From Clostridioides sp. ES-S-0054-01 (GTDB taxonomy: Bacteria > Bacillota > Clostridia > Peptostreptococcales > Peptostreptococcaceae), in the NCBI GenBank assembly GCA_021561035.1, contig CP067346.1, forward strand, positions 3,689,001 to 3,753,000: 64,000 nt of DNA. The letters run 5' to 3'. The position numbers and the translations under genes are program-made. This document shows, in pieces, positions 34,391 to 44,322 of this stretch. The notes beneath the pieces are model-generated. The model saw only the letters and a program-made list of their open reading frames with translations, did not search any database and was not told the origin of the DNA. The stretch's first letter is position 1; each line of letters begins with the position of its first letter.

Positions 34391-35206
34391 TTAATTTTTT
34401 GGATAAATTCCATTGTTTAGTATTGCTTCTAAAACCCCTCCAGCTATACATCTAGCTTTATCTGATATTGTAAAAGCATTCTTAACTTCTTCTTTTCTAG
34501 GGTCTATATCTAATATTTTTAAATTTTTATTTACCTTTGCTCCATCTTTTAGCAATCCTCTAAGGACTCCAGATATTGTCGCTCTAACTTCATATTTTTT
34601 TTCATAATCATTAATATAACAAAGTAAGTCTCCCTTTTCAACTATATCACCTATCTTACATACATTTTCCATTATCCCATTGTACTGTGAATGCATTACC
34701 CTCTCTTTAGAAAAACCTTTTATTGCTCCTGGCACTCCTGTATTTTTTTCTGCTCTACCATTAGTTATTATTCTTCCTAGATTATGACCTCTCATTGTCT
34801 CTATAACAACATCTACATCTTCTCCTGCAAAAAAGCCAGGACCTAAGGCTATTGTGAGTGGTGCCATATCTTTAGTCGTGCCTAAATTTTTCTTAGCTAG
34901 TATCCCATCAACCAAAACGATTGGATTTAGCTTAGGTAATTTTTCTCCTTTTGGGTCTATAATCAATGCTACTTTATGTTGAGATAAAGTTTCTTCAATT
35001 TCTTTTTCAGTGTTACAAAGTATGCACTCTACACCTTCAACAGTTACCTTCTTTTCATAAACAGCCTCACAAAAAGAAATTTGCCTTCTTATAGCTAATG
35101 GCTCTTCTATTTCTAGGGCAACTACTTTAAAACCACTATTGTGTAATTTATGAATAACTGCTGTTGCTAAATCTCCAGCCCCTCTTACCACTATACAATT
35201 CTTCAT
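34391..35206 (-). CDS. yqeB: YqeB-family protein of selenium-dependent molybdenum hydroxylase systems
   Basis: This 271-residue protein starts NCIVVRGAGDLATAVIHKLH, a Rossmann-like motif. It carries IIDPKGEKLPKLNPIVLVDGILAKKNLGT and ALGPGFFAGEDVDVVIETMRGH, landmarks of the EF2563/YqeB family. A biotinyl/lipoyl-like hairpin follows (VRATISGVLRGLLKDGAKV). Family members occur with selenium-dependent molybdenum hydroxylases (xanthine dehydrogenase type) as maturation factors. No hydroxylase, selD or molybdopterin gene is in this window, so it is an isolated copy here and its partners must lie elsewhere. Confidence 0.87.
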   Translation of the reverse strand: MKNCIVVRGAGDLATAVIHKLHNSGFKVVALEIEEPLAIRRQISFCEAVYEKKVTVEGVECILCNTEKEIEETLSQHKVALIIDPKGEKLPKLNPIVLVDGILAKKNLGTTKDMAPLTIALGPGFFAGEDVDVVIETMRGHNLGRIITNGRAEKNTGVPGAIKGFSKERVMHSQYNGIMENVCKIGDIVEKGDLLCYINDYEKKYEVRATISGVLRGLLKDGAKVNKNLKILDIDPRKEEVKNAFTISDKARCIAGGVLEAILNNGIYPKN

Positions 35207-35506
35207 GTATTACCACTCCCAATAATATTATTAATATTCCATTCTTAATTTAACTGACACATTTAATACATATAAACTTAATCGTTAGCAACTAACATGC
35301 CACATTGAAATGAACGACTATTATATAGAATCCTGTAAAATAAACATTCTTTTTTAATTGGTAAAAACTTTTTATTCTCAATTCAAGAAAATTATCAATT
35401 CAAGAATTCTTATTTTGAGAAAACATATATAAAAAGGAACCTTCTTACATAAAATTATATCCACTATATAAGAAAATCCCTAAGAAATATTTATGGTTAT
35501 TTATTT
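35207..35506. other. Gap between upp and yqeB with a 12-bp direct repeat
   Basis: About 300 bp without a gene. TCAATTCAAGAA occurs at 35378-35389 and again at 35395-35406, a 17-bp period. The block is flanked by TTCTCAA and TTGAGAA, so it could fold as an imperfect hairpin ending the upp transcript, or hold a regulator site for yqeB. I cannot decide between these. Confidence 0.4.
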
Positions 35507-36136
35507 TTACTTAGTTCCAAATAATCTATCTCCAGCGTCACCAAGACCAGGAATTATATATCCATGTTCATTTAATCTTTCGTCAACTGATGCAACATAT
35601 ATATCAACATCATCATGATATTTTTGTACTTCTGCTATACCTTCTGGTGCAGCTACTAAGTTAGCTAATTTTATACTTTTAGCTCCTTTAGATTTAAGTA
35701 AATCTATAGCTGCTACAGCAGACCCTCCTGTTGCAAGCATAGGATCAACTACTATTATATCTCTTTCTCCTATATCTTGAGGAAGCTTACAATAATATTC
35801 AACTGGTTTTAATGTTTCTGGGTCTCTATATAGTCCTACATGTCCAACTTTGGCTGCTGGCATTAAACTTACTAATCCATCTACCATTCCAAGACCTGCT
35901 CTTAAAATTGGAATTATTGCTAATTTTTTACCTGCAACTACTTTAGATGAGGTCTTTTGAATAGGAGTTTCTACCTCTACATCTTTTAATGGTATATCTT
36001 TTGTTATTTCATATCCCATTAACATTGCAATTTCAGTTAAAAGTTCTCTAAAGTCCTTAGAACCAGTATTTTTATCCCTCATTAAAGTTAATTTATGTTG
36101 TATTAATGGATGGTTTGTCTCTACCACTTTGCTCAT
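35507..36136 (-). CDS. upp: Uracil phosphoribosyltransferase
   Basis: This 209-residue enzyme makes UMP from uracil and PRPP. The PRPP loop is [12 protein letters not shown], the N-terminal part has [26 protein letters not shown], and the uracil-binding C-terminus is [18 protein letters not shown]. It has full family length. It is the last gene of the sua5-phosphatase-rpiB-upp run and has AGGAGGAATTATT before the ATG. Confidence 0.96.
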   Translation of the reverse strand: MSKVVETNHPLIQHKLTLMRDKNTGSKDFRELLTEIAMLMGYEITKDIPLKDVEVETPIQKTSSKVVAGKKLAIIPILRAGLGMVDGLVSLMPAAKVGHVGLYRDPETLKPVEYYCKLPQDIGERDIIVVDPMLATGGSAVAAIDLLKSKGAKSIKLANLVAAPEGIAEVQKYHDDVDIYVASVDERLNEHGYIIPGLGDAGDRLFGTK

Positions 36137-36171
36137 TTTAATAATTCCTCCTGATAAAACTGTAATTTTTA

Positions 36172-36624
36172 TTATTTATTGTGTTTTTCTTCTATTGATT
36201 TAATTATATTTACTCTTCTAGCATGTCTATCACCTTCAAAATCTGTATTAATCCACGCCTCAACTATTTCAAGTGCTAGACCTTTTCCTAAAACTCTTTC
36301 ACCTAATGACAGCATATTTGCATCATTATGTGCTTTTGACATTTTTGCAGAAAATACATCTGATACAACTGCACATCTTATTCCAGGAACCTTATTAGCA
36401 GCTAAAGATATTCCTATTCCTGTACCACAACATAATATTCCATAATCTACTTCTTTATTTATAACTGCATTTGCAACTATCTCTCCATAAACAGGATAAT
36501 CAACAGAATCTGTTGCATTATTAGTTCCATAATCTACACATTCTATGCCTTTATCTTTCAAATAGTTTATTATTTCTTTTTTTAAATTATATCCTCCATG
36601 GTCACAACCTAACCCTATCTTCAT
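36172..36624 (-). CDS. rpiB: Ribose-5-phosphate isomerase B
   Basis: This protein of about 150 residues of the RpiB/LacAB family has [16 protein letters not shown], then [14 protein letters not shown], and [26 protein letters not shown] with the catalytic Cys. It interconverts ribose- and ribulose-5-phosphate; LacA/B-type galactose-6-phosphate isomerase activity is less likely given the lack of lac genes here. The longest frame starts at a TTG at 36639 that overlaps the GGAGG site; the ATG at 36624 is the better start. Confidence 0.92.
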   Translation of the reverse strand: MKIGLGCDHGGYNLKKEIINYLKDKGIECVDYGTNNATDSVDYPVYGEIVANAVINKEVDYGILCCGTGIGISLAANKVPGIRCAVVSDVFSAKMSKAHNDANMLSLGERVLGKGLALEIVEAWINTDFEGDRHARRVNIIKSIEEKHNK

Positions 36625-36640
36625 TTGTTTATCCTCCAAT

Positions 36641-37090
36641 TCATATTTTTTTTACTATTTCGTTGACAGAATACATTATTTCGTTCATAGTATCCCTATA
36701 AGTACCTAAATTTCCACCAAATGGGTCAGATATATCTGCATCATTTTCATTTACAAACCCTTTAAAAGTATACACTTTTTCTTTGCATTTTGGAACCGCT
36801 TGTACTAAAATTTCTTTATGAGACTTAGTCATTGTTAGTATTATATCTGATTTATCAATTAATTCCTTAGTAATTACTTTACTTTTATGATTTGATAAGT
36901 CTATCCCTAATTCTTTTAACACTTCTATAGAATTTTTAGAAGCGTTCATACCATCTACTGTAGATATACCTGCTGACGATATGCAATATTCTTCAATATT
37001 TCTTCCCGATTCTTCAATTGCCTTCTTTAATATAGCCTCAGCCATAGGGCTTCTACAAGTATTACCTGTACATACAATAAGTATATTCAT
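36641..37090 (-). CDS. Low-molecular-weight protein arginine/tyrosine phosphatase
   Basis: This 149-residue protein has the P-loop VCTGNTCRSPMAEA (C-X5-R, Cys7 and Arg13) and the general-acid Asp in DISDPFGG. Its place next to sua5 and rpiB matches YwlE of Bacillus, an arginine phosphatase in that species. Thr11 in the P-loop (NTCRS) is the residue linked with arginine specificity, so YwlE-type activity is plausible. Confidence 0.88.
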   Translation of the reverse strand: MNILIVCTGNTCRSPMAEAILKKAIEESGRNIEEYCISSAGISTVDGMNASKNSIEVLKELGIDLSNHKSKVITKELIDKSDIILTMTKSHKEILVQAVPKCKEKVYTFKGFVNENDADISDPFGGNLGTYRDTMNEIMYSVNEIVKKI

Positions 37091-37106
37091 ATTTTACAAC
37101 TCCCTT

Positions 37107-38168
37107 TTAAGCCTTTATTACTTTGTACCCTGCTGACTTCAGTAGTCTATTCATAATTGCTTGTCCAACTCCAGTCTTAGGGAACTCTTCTGAGTATATG
37201 ACATCAATACCCTTTTTATCCATTTCTATAAGGGCATCAAACAGATTACTTGCAATTTCTTCAAGAGAACTTCCTAAATCTATTACTTCCCCATCATAAA
37301 ACTCTCGGTTTCTACTAATACACATTACACCTGTCTTTAGACCTTTTTCTCTATTAGATTTTATCATATCATTAATCTTTGTTGCTACATTTTCTCTTTT
37401 TCCAGATATAATATATACATCTGCATTTGGAGAATAGTGTTTATATTTCATTCCAGGAGCTTTAGCTTTTTGATTATCTTCATTTTTACTTAATGATGGG
37501 TCAAGCTTTACTTCTCCAAGAAGTTCTTCTAAAACTTCCTTAGTTATACTTCCTGGTCTCAATATCATAGGAGTTTCTTCTGTTAGGTCTAATACAGTTG
37601 ACTCCAATCCAAAATTACTATCTCCTCCTAAAACTATTCCATCTACTCTTCCATTCATCTCTTCATATACGTGTTTTGCTTTTGTTGGAGATGGTCGACC
37701 TGAGATATTTGCAGAAGGAGCTGCAATAGGTACACCAGCTTCTCTTATTATTGCCCTGGCAATAACATTAGAAGGCATCCTTATTGCAACTGTATCAAGC
37801 CCTCCACTAGTTCTATATGGGATTATATCTTTCTTATTTAATATTATTGTTATAGGTCCTGGCCAAAGCTTTTCTATAACAAGTTTAGCCTTATCACTTA
37901 TATCTTTGGCTAAATCATAGACTTCGTCTTTTTCATATATATGTACTATTAATGGATTATCACTTGGTCTTCCTTTAGCCTCATAAATTTTCTTTACTGC
38001 ATTTTCATCTAACGCATTTGCACCTAGACCATACACTGTCTCCGTTGGAAAAATAACTGTCTTACCTTCTCTAAGAAGTTTTGCTTGTATTCTTATTTCC
38101 TCATAATCAATATTATTTATATCAATATTACTTATAATAGTTTTCATCTTTTGTATGCCTGCTTTCAT
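37107..38168 (-). CDS. ywlC: Threonylcarbamoyl-AMP synthase, Sua5 type
   Basis: This 353-residue protein has the YrdC catalytic domain (about 20-215: GKTVIFPTETVYGLGANA, KGRPSDNPLIVHI, VPIAAPSANISGRPSPT) and a C-terminal Sua5 domain. It makes threonylcarbamoyl-adenylate for the t6A37 tRNA modification. It lies 7 bp after the ZIP transporter gene. The ATG at 38168 lacks an obvious ribosome site; an in-frame ATG at 38147 with a weak AGG is an alternative start. Confidence 0.92.
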   Translation of the reverse strand: MKAGIQKMKTIISNIDINNIDYEEIRIQAKLLREGKTVIFPTETVYGLGANALDENAVKKIYEAKGRPSDNPLIVHIYEKDEVYDLAKDISDKAKLVIEKLWPGPITIILNKKDIIPYRTSGGLDTVAIRMPSNVIARAIIREAGVPIAAPSANISGRPSPTKAKHVYEEMNGRVDGIVLGGDSNFGLESTVLDLTEETPMILRPGSITKEVLEELLGEVKLDPSLSKNEDNQKAKAPGMKYKHYSPNADVYIISGKRENVATKINDMIKSNREKGLKTGVMCISRNREFYDGEVIDLGSSLEEIASNLFDALIEMDKKGIDVIYSEEFPKTGVGQAIMNRLLKSAGYKVIKA

Positions 38169-38175
38169 TTTAATT

Positions 38176-38856
38176 TTATATATAGTTTACAATTATTGTA
38201 CCTAACAAAAAACCAATTATACAATACACACTTTTTGAATTCGGAAAAATTTCTTCCAATACAACATACATCATTGTACCTCCTGCTGTGGCAAGAAATA
38301 CACCTATAAGAGAAGTAAATACTCCTCCAAAATAAACACCTAAAAAACTTCCTAAACCCATAGGCAACCCAGCTATTACAGTAAATAAAATAACTTTACC
38401 TAGTTTCATTTTATTACAAACTAATCCCAATGCCATAGCCAATCCTTCTGGTATGTTATGTAGACCTATAACTATAGCAAGAGTAATACCCAAACTTTCA
38501 GTTGACATAAAAGAAGAACCAATAGCTAGTCCCTCTGGTAAATTATGTAGTAATATACTTATGAATATAAGATATCCAGATGCCACACTTCCAGACATAT
38601 CCAATTTTGTTTTTATGTACATAGTTATGAGAGCTCCAACAAACGTAAATATGACTGTATTGATTATCCCCATTTTGTCCATTGATTCTTTCATCAAATC
38701 AAATACCACTACAGCCAACATTATTCCACCAGATAGTCCCATAAAGAAATTTAAATATTTATCAACTTCTCTTTTAAAAATAGCTGATATTACGCCTCCT
38801 AATCCTGTCCCTATAACACCTGCCAAAAGTCCAATCATTGTTACTTTTAGTATCAT
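38176..38856 (-). CDS. ZIP-family divalent metal transporter (ZupT/GufA-like)
   Basis: This 226-residue protein has about eight transmembrane helices and the two diagnostic motifs ILLHNLPEGLAIG and IGLHNIPEGLAMAL, whose His, Asn and Glu residues line the metal path. It likely moves zinc or other divalent cations into the cytoplasm. It lies 128 bp downstream of prfA, after a terminator, and 7 bp before the Sua5-type gene. Confidence 0.9.
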   Translation of the reverse strand: MILKVTMIGLLAGVIGTGLGGVISAIFKREVDKYLNFFMGLSGGIMLAVVVFDLMKESMDKMGIINTVIFTFVGALITMYIKTKLDMSGSVASGYLIFISILLHNLPEGLAIGSSFMSTESLGITLAIVIGLHNIPEGLAMALGLVCNKMKLGKVILFTVIAGLPMGLGSFLGVYFGGVFTSLIGVFLATAGGTMMYVVLEEIFPNSKSVYCIIGFLLGTIIVNYI

Positions 38857-38927
38857 ATAACCCTCCTATACTTGTATATAACAATTATATACAGTAGAAT
38901 ATGATAACATGACCTAAAATACAAAAT

Positions 38928-38969
38928 AGCTGTTTCAAAATAGAAAATAATTTCTAGAAAGAAACAGCT
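38928..38969 (-). terminator. Terminator of the DUF1385-prmC-prfA unit
   Basis: AGCTGTTTC pairs with GAAACAGCT around a loop with a small internal TTTCTAGAAA palindrome, 16 bp after the prfA stop. The minus strand continues with ATTTTG. Confidence 0.75.
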
Positions 38970-38984
38970 TCTTTAACACATTAC

Positions 38985-40049
38985 TTATATTGCAGTCATT
39001 TTCTCTGTTTGGTCAACAGTAATTAAAGCATCTATCATTTCATCTATATCCCCATCTAAAAATGCATCTAACTTATATAAAGTTAAGTTTATTCTATGGT
39101 CGCTTATTCTACCTTGAGGGAAATTATATGTTCTTATTCTTTCTGATCTGTCTCCTGTTCCGACTTGGCTTTTTCTCTCTGCTGCTATATCTTTGTGTTG
39201 TTCTGCCAATGCTTTATCGTAAAGTCTAGCTTTTAATATTTTTAAAGCTTGCTCTTTATTTTTTAGTTGTGATTTTCCATCTTGACAAGATACTACTTCA
39301 CCTGTAGGTATATGTGTTACCCTAACAGCAGAGTCAGTAGTGTTGACACTTTGTCCTCCATTACCTGAAGAACGGAAAACGTCTATTCTCAAATCATTTG
39401 GATTTATATCAACTTCTACATCTTCAACTTCTGGTAATACTGCAACAGTGGAAGTTGACGTGTGTATTCTTCCACCAGATTCAGTTGATGGTATTCTTTG
39501 AACTCTATGAACTCCAGACTCGTACTTTAATCTTGAATATGCTCCCTTACCTTTTATCATAAAAGATACTTCTTTATATCCACCGACTCCAGTATCACTT
39601 GCACTTAATAATTCTATCTTCCATCTTCTTCTCTCAGCATATCTTGAATACATTCTAAATAAATCACCTGCAAATAGAGCTGCTTCATCGCCTCCAGCTC
39701 CACCTCTAATTTCAACTATAACGTTCTTGTCGTCATTAGGGTCTTTAGGTAATAATAATATTTTTATTTCATCCTCTAAAGGTTCTACCTTTTCTTCCAT
39801 CTCAGCTAACTCCATTTTAGCTAATTCTCTTAATTCCTCATCTGACTCTTCTTGTAAAATTTCTTTTGATTCTTTTATACTATCTAAAACACCTTTATAC
39901 TCTCTGTATTTCATAACAATAGGCTCTAAGTCAGCATGTTCCTTTATATACTTTTGCCAAACTTTTTGATCATTTATTACATCCGGATCACCTATTTTTT
40001 CACTTAAGTCTTTATATGTATCTTCCAATACCTCTAATTTTTTTAACAT
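38985..40049 (-). CDS. prfA: Peptide chain release factor 1
   Basis: This 354-residue RF1 reads UAA and UAG stops. The GGQ motif is in [21 protein letters not shown]; the stop-codon region is [24 protein letters not shown]. The long N-terminal coiled coil is present. It lies 43 bp after prmC, whose product methylates the GGQ glutamine. Confidence 0.97.
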   Translation of the reverse strand: MLKKLEVLEDTYKDLSEKIGDPDVINDQKVWQKYIKEHADLEPIVMKYREYKGVLDSIKESKEILQEESDEELRELAKMELAEMEEKVEPLEDEIKILLLPKDPNDDKNVIVEIRGGAGGDEAALFAGDLFRMYSRYAERRRWKIELLSASDTGVGGYKEVSFMIKGKGAYSRLKYESGVHRVQRIPSTESGGRIHTSTSTVAVLPEVEDVEVDINPNDLRIDVFRSSGNGGQSVNTTDSAVRVTHIPTGEVVSCQDGKSQLKNKEQALKILKARLYDKALAEQHKDIAAERKSQVGTGDRSERIRTYNFPQGRISDHRINLTLYKLDAFLDGDIDEMIDALITVDQTEKMTAI

Positions 40050-40092
40050 ACTTTCACCTCGATTAAATGTAACATATCAATTGTTGATTATA

Positions 40093-40941
40093 TCATATAT
40101 TGTAACCTATAACAACTCTATCAATGCCTTGAATATCCTTCTTTGTATATATTTTTTTATATCCATTACTTTTCATAATATTTATTACATCTTCAGCTTG
40201 ATTATGACCAACTTCATATGCTAATATTCCACACCTATTTAAATATTTCTTACCTTGTTCTGTTATTTTTCTATAAAAGTCCAATCCATCTTCTCCACCT
40301 TCAAGAGCATTATATGGCTCATAATCTTTTACTTGTGTATGCAGAGTTTCTATATCTTGTTTTTTAATATAGGGTGGATTTGAAACTATGATATCAAATT
40401 TTATGTTACTATCACTTATTGCTGTAAATAAATCAGAATTGATATACTTTATTTTTCCACCAACTTCATTTATAATAGCATTTTTTTTAGCTATTTCTAA
40501 GGCTATTTCTGATATATCAAAAGACATGATTTTAGAATTTTCAATGTACTTAGCCAAACTTACTGTAATAGCACCAGAACCAGTACCTATGTCTAGTATA
40601 CTTACATCTTTTTTTTCTTTACATATTTCAATTATCTCTTCTACTAAAGTTTCTGTATCTGGTCTTGGAATCAGTACGCCTTCCTTAACAAAAAAATCTA
40701 ATCCCATAAACTCCCTGTTTTCAACTATATATGCTATTGGTCTTCCATTTAATCTTTCTTTAGAAAAATCTATAAATTTTGTTTCTTGTTCTTCAGTTAG
40801 CTCTTTATTCAGATTTAAGTGAATATATAGCCTGTCAACACCTAATATTTTTTGTAACAATAGCTCTGTATCTAATCTTGGAGTGTCACTTACATCTTTA
40901 AACGTATCTGAATATTTAATAATTATATCTTTTATCGTCAT
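40093..40941 (-). CDS. prmC: Release-factor glutamine methyltransferase
   Basis: This 282-residue SAM-dependent enzyme (HemK family) has an N-terminal helical domain, the SAM loop ILDIGTGSGAITVSLAK and the glutamine-binding NPPY motif in IIVSNPPYIKKQDIE. It modifies RF1 and RF2. It is encoded directly before prfA, the common order. Confidence 0.95.
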   Translation of the reverse strand: MTIKDIIIKYSDTFKDVSDTPRLDTELLLQKILGVDRLYIHLNLNKELTEEQETKFIDFSKERLNGRPIAYIVENREFMGLDFFVKEGVLIPRPDTETLVEEIIEICKEKKDVSILDIGTGSGAITVSLAKYIENSKIMSFDISEIALEIAKKNAIINEVGGKIKYINSDLFTAISDSNIKFDIIVSNPPYIKKQDIETLHTQVKDYEPYNALEGGEDGLDFYRKITEQGKKYLNRCGILAYEVGHNQAEDVINIMKSNGYKKIYTKKDIQGIDRVVIGYNI

Positions 40942-40958
40942 AATAAATATCCTTTTCT

Positions 40959-41852
40959 TTAATCTACTACTGCCTTTAATGCTTCTAAAGCAACCTCTAA
41001 TTGCTCATCATCAGGCTCTTTTGTTGTAAAATATTGCAACATCATTCCTGGATATGCGATAATTTTAGTAAATCCATTATCATATCTTCCAAGAATTCTA
41101 ATTACTTCATAGGATAAACCTGCTACTATAGGTACACATATAATTCTCATAAATATTCTAAATATTGGATTTGGCCAACCGAAAAATGCAAACAATATTA
41201 TTGATACAGCCATAACTATAAATAAAAAATTTGTACCACATCTAGGATGTAACCTTTTAAATTTTTTAGCGTTCTCTACTGTAAGTTCTAAATTATTTTC
41301 ATAGCAATATATAGATTTATGTTCTGCTCCATGATATTGAAAGACTCTTTCTACATCTTTACTTCGTGAAATCAGTACTATATATGCAAATAATATAGCT
41401 ATCCTTATGATTCCTTCTATTAAATTAAGCATAAAATCATTAGGCATTACCTTAGAAAAAGCTCCTCCTACTAATGTAGGTATAAAAATGAATAATCCAG
41501 CAGAAAGTAGCATTGCTATAACTAATGAAAATATTATAATTATATCATTTGCCTTATCTTTAAAAATTTTCTTTATAAATAAATCAAATCTATCCTCTTC
41601 AGCCTCTTCCATAAAAAATTCTGAAGAAAAGTTTAAGCTTTTCATACCTTGAATCATTGTATCTATCATAACAAAAGAACCTCTAATAAAAGGTATCTTA
41701 TCTATATTCTTATCTCTTACCCAACTTTTTATTCTATCTTCTTTTAGTGCTATTTCTCCATCACTTTTTCTAACAGCTACTGCTCTTTTGTCTTTTGACT
41801 GCATCATTACACCTTCAATAACGGCTTGCCCACCTACAGCTTGTTTTGCCAT
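40959..41852 (-). CDS. DUF1385 membrane protein (YqhQ-like)
   Basis: This 297-residue protein begins AVGGQAVIEGVMMQSKDKRAVAVRKSDG, the hallmark of DUF1385, and has EYHGAEHK-like YHGAEHKSIYCYEN with conserved His residues, HPRCGTNFLF, and several transmembrane helices. The function is unknown; Firmicute genomes often place it next to rpmE and prfA, as here. It lies 17 bp before prmC. Confidence 0.9.
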   Translation of the reverse strand: MAKQAVGGQAVIEGVMMQSKDKRAVAVRKSDGEIALKEDRIKSWVRDKNIDKIPFIRGSFVMIDTMIQGMKSLNFSSEFFMEEAEEDRFDLFIKKIFKDKANDIIIIFSLVIAMLLSAGLFIFIPTLVGGAFSKVMPNDFMLNLIEGIIRIAILFAYIVLISRSKDVERVFQYHGAEHKSIYCYENNLELTVENAKKFKRLHPRCGTNFLFIVMAVSIILFAFFGWPNPIFRIFMRIICVPIVAGLSYEVIRILGRYDNGFTKIIAYPGMMLQYFTTKEPDDEQLEVALEALKAVVD

Positions 41853-41961
41853 CCACTCACCTCATTTTATTGTATTTAGAATACTCAATTTTACATATTT
41901 ATTATTATAATACAAAAAGACAATTTAAAGTAGAATATGAATGTTTTTTTGTAATAAAATA

Positions 41962-41983
41962 GGAGTTGGCTTCCTCCAACTCC
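41962..41983 (-). terminator. Terminator of rpmE
   Basis: GGAGTTGG pairs with CCAACTCC around a 6-nt loop, 14 bp after the rpmE stop, and on the minus strand runs into TATTTTATT. Confidence 0.82.
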
Positions 41984-41996
41984 ACTTTTATAAAAA

Positions 41997-42197
41997 TTAG
42001 TCCATTTTGAATCTTTTCTTGAATTTGTCGATTCTTCCACCTTTTTCTATGTTCTTTTGTTTTCCTGTATAGAACGGATGGCACTCTGAACATATTTCAA
42101 CTTTTATTTCGTCCTTAGTTGAACCAGCAACAAATGTGTTCCCACAAGCACAACGCACTTCAACTGGATTGTATTTTGGTTGTATTTCCTTTTGCAT
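41997..42197 (-). CDS. rpmE: Ribosomal protein bL31, zinc-binding form
   Basis: This 66-residue protein has [23 protein letters not shown] and [14 protein letters not shown], so the four Cys positions of the zinc-containing (C+) L31 form are present. The GTG-initiated longer frame (42206) overlaps the AGAGGTG site, so the ATG at 42197 is used here. Confidence 0.96.
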   Translation of the reverse strand: MQKEIQPKYNPVEVRCACGNTFVAGSTKDEIKVEICSECHPFYTGKQKNIEKGGRIDKFKKRFKMD

Positions 42198-42340
42198 TAT
42201 AGTCACCTCTTCTCTTTATTTAAAAAAATTAATTATATTAACTTTCTTTTTACATTATCAACTACATTATTATAGCATAACTTATTATGCCATTCAAGTG
42301 ATTTTTCCATTACTTCATATAATCTATATTTACATTTGTA

Positions 42341-42386
42341 TTATTGATTTTACAAATTCTTTATTGATTTTACAAACTCTTTATTG
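42341..42386. repeat. 20-bp tandem duplication at the end of rho
   Basis: TTATTGATTTTACAAATTCT (42341-42360) is followed directly by TTATTGATTTTACAAACTCT (42361-42380), 19 of 20 identical, and a partial third copy. The rho stop codon (42350-42352) lies in the outer copy, so the duplication sets the last residues of Rho. Confidence 0.85.
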
Positions 42387-43939
42387 TCCTTAGTTCTTTT
42401 TATAAGTTCAATGACTTTGTCTGTAATTTCCATTACTGAATTATTACTCATCTCTCTTCTTAATCTCCAAAGAGCTGTCTTTTCTTCATCATCAAGCAAT
42501 AAGTCATCTCTTCTTGTACCGGATTTATAAATATCTATTGCAGGGAATATTCTTTTTTCTGCTAATTTTCTATCTAGGTGTAATTCCATATTTCCTGTAC
42601 CTTTAAATTCTTCAAATATTACATCATCCATCCTAGAACCAGTTTCAACTAGTGCTGTTCCTAGTATTGTCAAAGAACCGCCTTGTCTAATATTTCTGGC
42701 TGCCCCAAAGAATTTCTTAGGACCATGAAGTGCACCAGGGTCAATACCTCCAGATAAAGTTCTACCTGTAGGAGATATTGTAAGGTTATATGCTCTTGCT
42801 AACCTAGTTATACTATCTAGTAAAATTACTACATCTTTACCATGTTCAACTAATCTTTGAGCTCTATTTAACACCATCTCTGCAACTTTGACATGATGAC
42901 TTGATACTTGGTCAAAAGTAGAATATATAACGTCTCCTTCAATCGATTCTTTCATATCAGTAACTTCCTCTGGTCTTTCGTCTATAAGGAGTACTATAAG
43001 TTCAACATTTGGATGATTTTTAGCTATACTATTTGCAACACTTTTTAAAAGAACTGTTTTCCCCGCTTTTGGAGGTGCTACTATCAATCCCCTTTGCCCT
43101 TTTCCTATAGGTGAAATTAAATCTATAATTCTTGTAGCTATTTCATTTCTATTAGTTTCCAGTGTAAGTCGTTCTTCTGGAAATATTGGTGTTAATGTCT
43201 CAAATGCATTTCTTTGTATAGCTGTGTCAGGGTTTTCATCATTTATTTTTTGAACATATAAAAGTGCTCTAAATTTCTCTCCGCTTTTTGGATGTCTAGT
43301 TATTCCTTTAATCTTGTCTCCTGTTTTCATATTAAATCTTCTTATTTGAGATGGTGAAACGTAAACATCACCTTCAGTAGATAAATAATTTGAACCCCTT
43401 AAAAAACCAAATCCATCTGGCAGAATTTCAAGCACACCTACTACTTCATCTTCTTTTGATGTATTGAATTCATCTACTATCTTAGATTCATCAACCTGTT
43501 TAGGCATATAATAGTTTTTATTATTATTTCTGACCACTCTATTAGACATATTTGATGACTTATTACAATCATTTACATTCGTTGTCTTACTATAATCATT
43601 TCTTTGATTTCTGTTTTCTTGGTTTTGGGAAATATTTTGAGTATCTATTTCTTTCTTGTTGTATGATTTGGTAGGGCTCTTATATTCAACTTCTTTTTCT
43701 ATACTTTCACGCTCTATATTTTCTTTTCTATTTTTTATGTCTTCTTTAATATCTTCATTTTTTTCTTTAATCTCTTCGTTTATTTTTTCCTCATTTTTAA
43801 TTTTGGAATTTATAATCTCAATTAACTCATTTTTCTTATATGTAGTAATTGATTTTATTTTTAATTCTTTAGCTATATCTCGTAGCTCAACTAAGGTCTT
43901 ACCACCTAATCCTTCTAATACTTTATCATCTAAAATCAA
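42350..43939 (-). CDS. rho: Transcription termination factor Rho with long N-terminal insertion
   Basis: This protein of about 529 residues has the Rho N-terminal helical domain ([21 protein letters not shown]), then a roughly 110-residue low-complexity stretch rich in Glu/Lys and then Asn (about 50-160), the RNA-binding OSB domain ([15 protein letters not shown]) and the RecA-like motor (Walker [13 protein letters not shown], Walker [16 protein letters not shown]-loop/R-loop region). Bacillus Rho is about 430 residues, so the insertion is the difference. The ATG of the longest frame overlaps the AGGAGG site; the TTG at 43939, with 6-base spacing, is the likely start. Confidence 0.95.
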   Translation of the reverse strand: MILDDKVLEGLGGKTLVELRDIAKELKIKSITTYKKNELIEIINSKIKNEEKINEEIKEKNEDIKEDIKNRKENIERESIEKEVEYKSPTKSYNKKEIDTQNISQNQENRNQRNDYSKTTNVNDCNKSSNMSNRVVRNNNKNYYMPKQVDESKIVDEFNTSKEDEVVGVLEILPDGFGFLRGSNYLSTEGDVYVSPSQIRRFNMKTGDKIKGITRHPKSGEKFRALLYVQKINDENPDTAIQRNAFETLTPIFPEERLTLETNRNEIATRIIDLISPIGKGQRGLIVAPPKAGKTVLLKSVANSIAKNHPNVELIVLLIDERPEEVTDMKESIEGDVIYSTFDQVSSHHVKVAEMVLNRAQRLVEHGKDVVILLDSITRLARAYNLTISPTGRTLSGGIDPGALHGPKKFFGAARNIRQGGSLTILGTALVETGSRMDDVIFEEFKGTGNMELHLDRKLAEKRIFPAIDIYKSGTRRDDLLLDDEEKTALWRLRREMSNNSVMEITDKVIELIKRTKDNKEFVKSIKNL

Positions 43940-43954
43940 AAAAATCCTCCTCAT

Positions 43955-44225
43955 CTATATATTCATTTATATACATACTTATTTTGGAAATTGAAGGCAT
44001 GAAAAAGAAAAGTTTTATTTAAACAGTTAAGTCTAATAATATCACTATTTATACATTATGGTCAATAAATAAAATTTAAAACATTATTACCTATTATATT
44101 ACTGTATCTCAAGTCCAATCTTAGCACGTTTTTATAAATTTATCACTATATTTATATCTTATAATAATATTTTCCTTTAAAATATGCAACTATTATAAAA
44201 AATTTTTTTTACATTTATAAATTCT
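43955..44225. other. AT-rich gap upstream of rho
   Basis: About 270 bp with no gene or RNA that I can recognise. It must hold the rho promoter. Long A/T runs occur but no strong -35/-10 pair stands out. Confidence 0.35.
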
Positions 44226-44287
44226 AAAAACCATATATAACTAAAGTGTTGTAAGTTTTAAACTACATCAAGTTATATATGGTTTTT
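44226..44287 (-). terminator. Strong terminator after the microprotein gene
   Basis: A perfect 17-bp stem (AAAAACCATATATAACT at 44226-44242 with its complement at 44271-44287), with a loop holding a further GTTTTAAAC palindrome, lies 36 bp past the stop of the 36-codon gene. T runs flank it on the minus strand. Confidence 0.82.
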
Positions 44288-44322
44288 ATATTTATGTATA
44301 TCAACTGCTTTTGTTTATCCTA

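Noticed and set aside
41905-42093. 62-codon minus-strand ORF overlapping rpmE
   Set aside because: It is in a different frame across the rpmE 3' end and terminator; rpmE itself is unambiguous.
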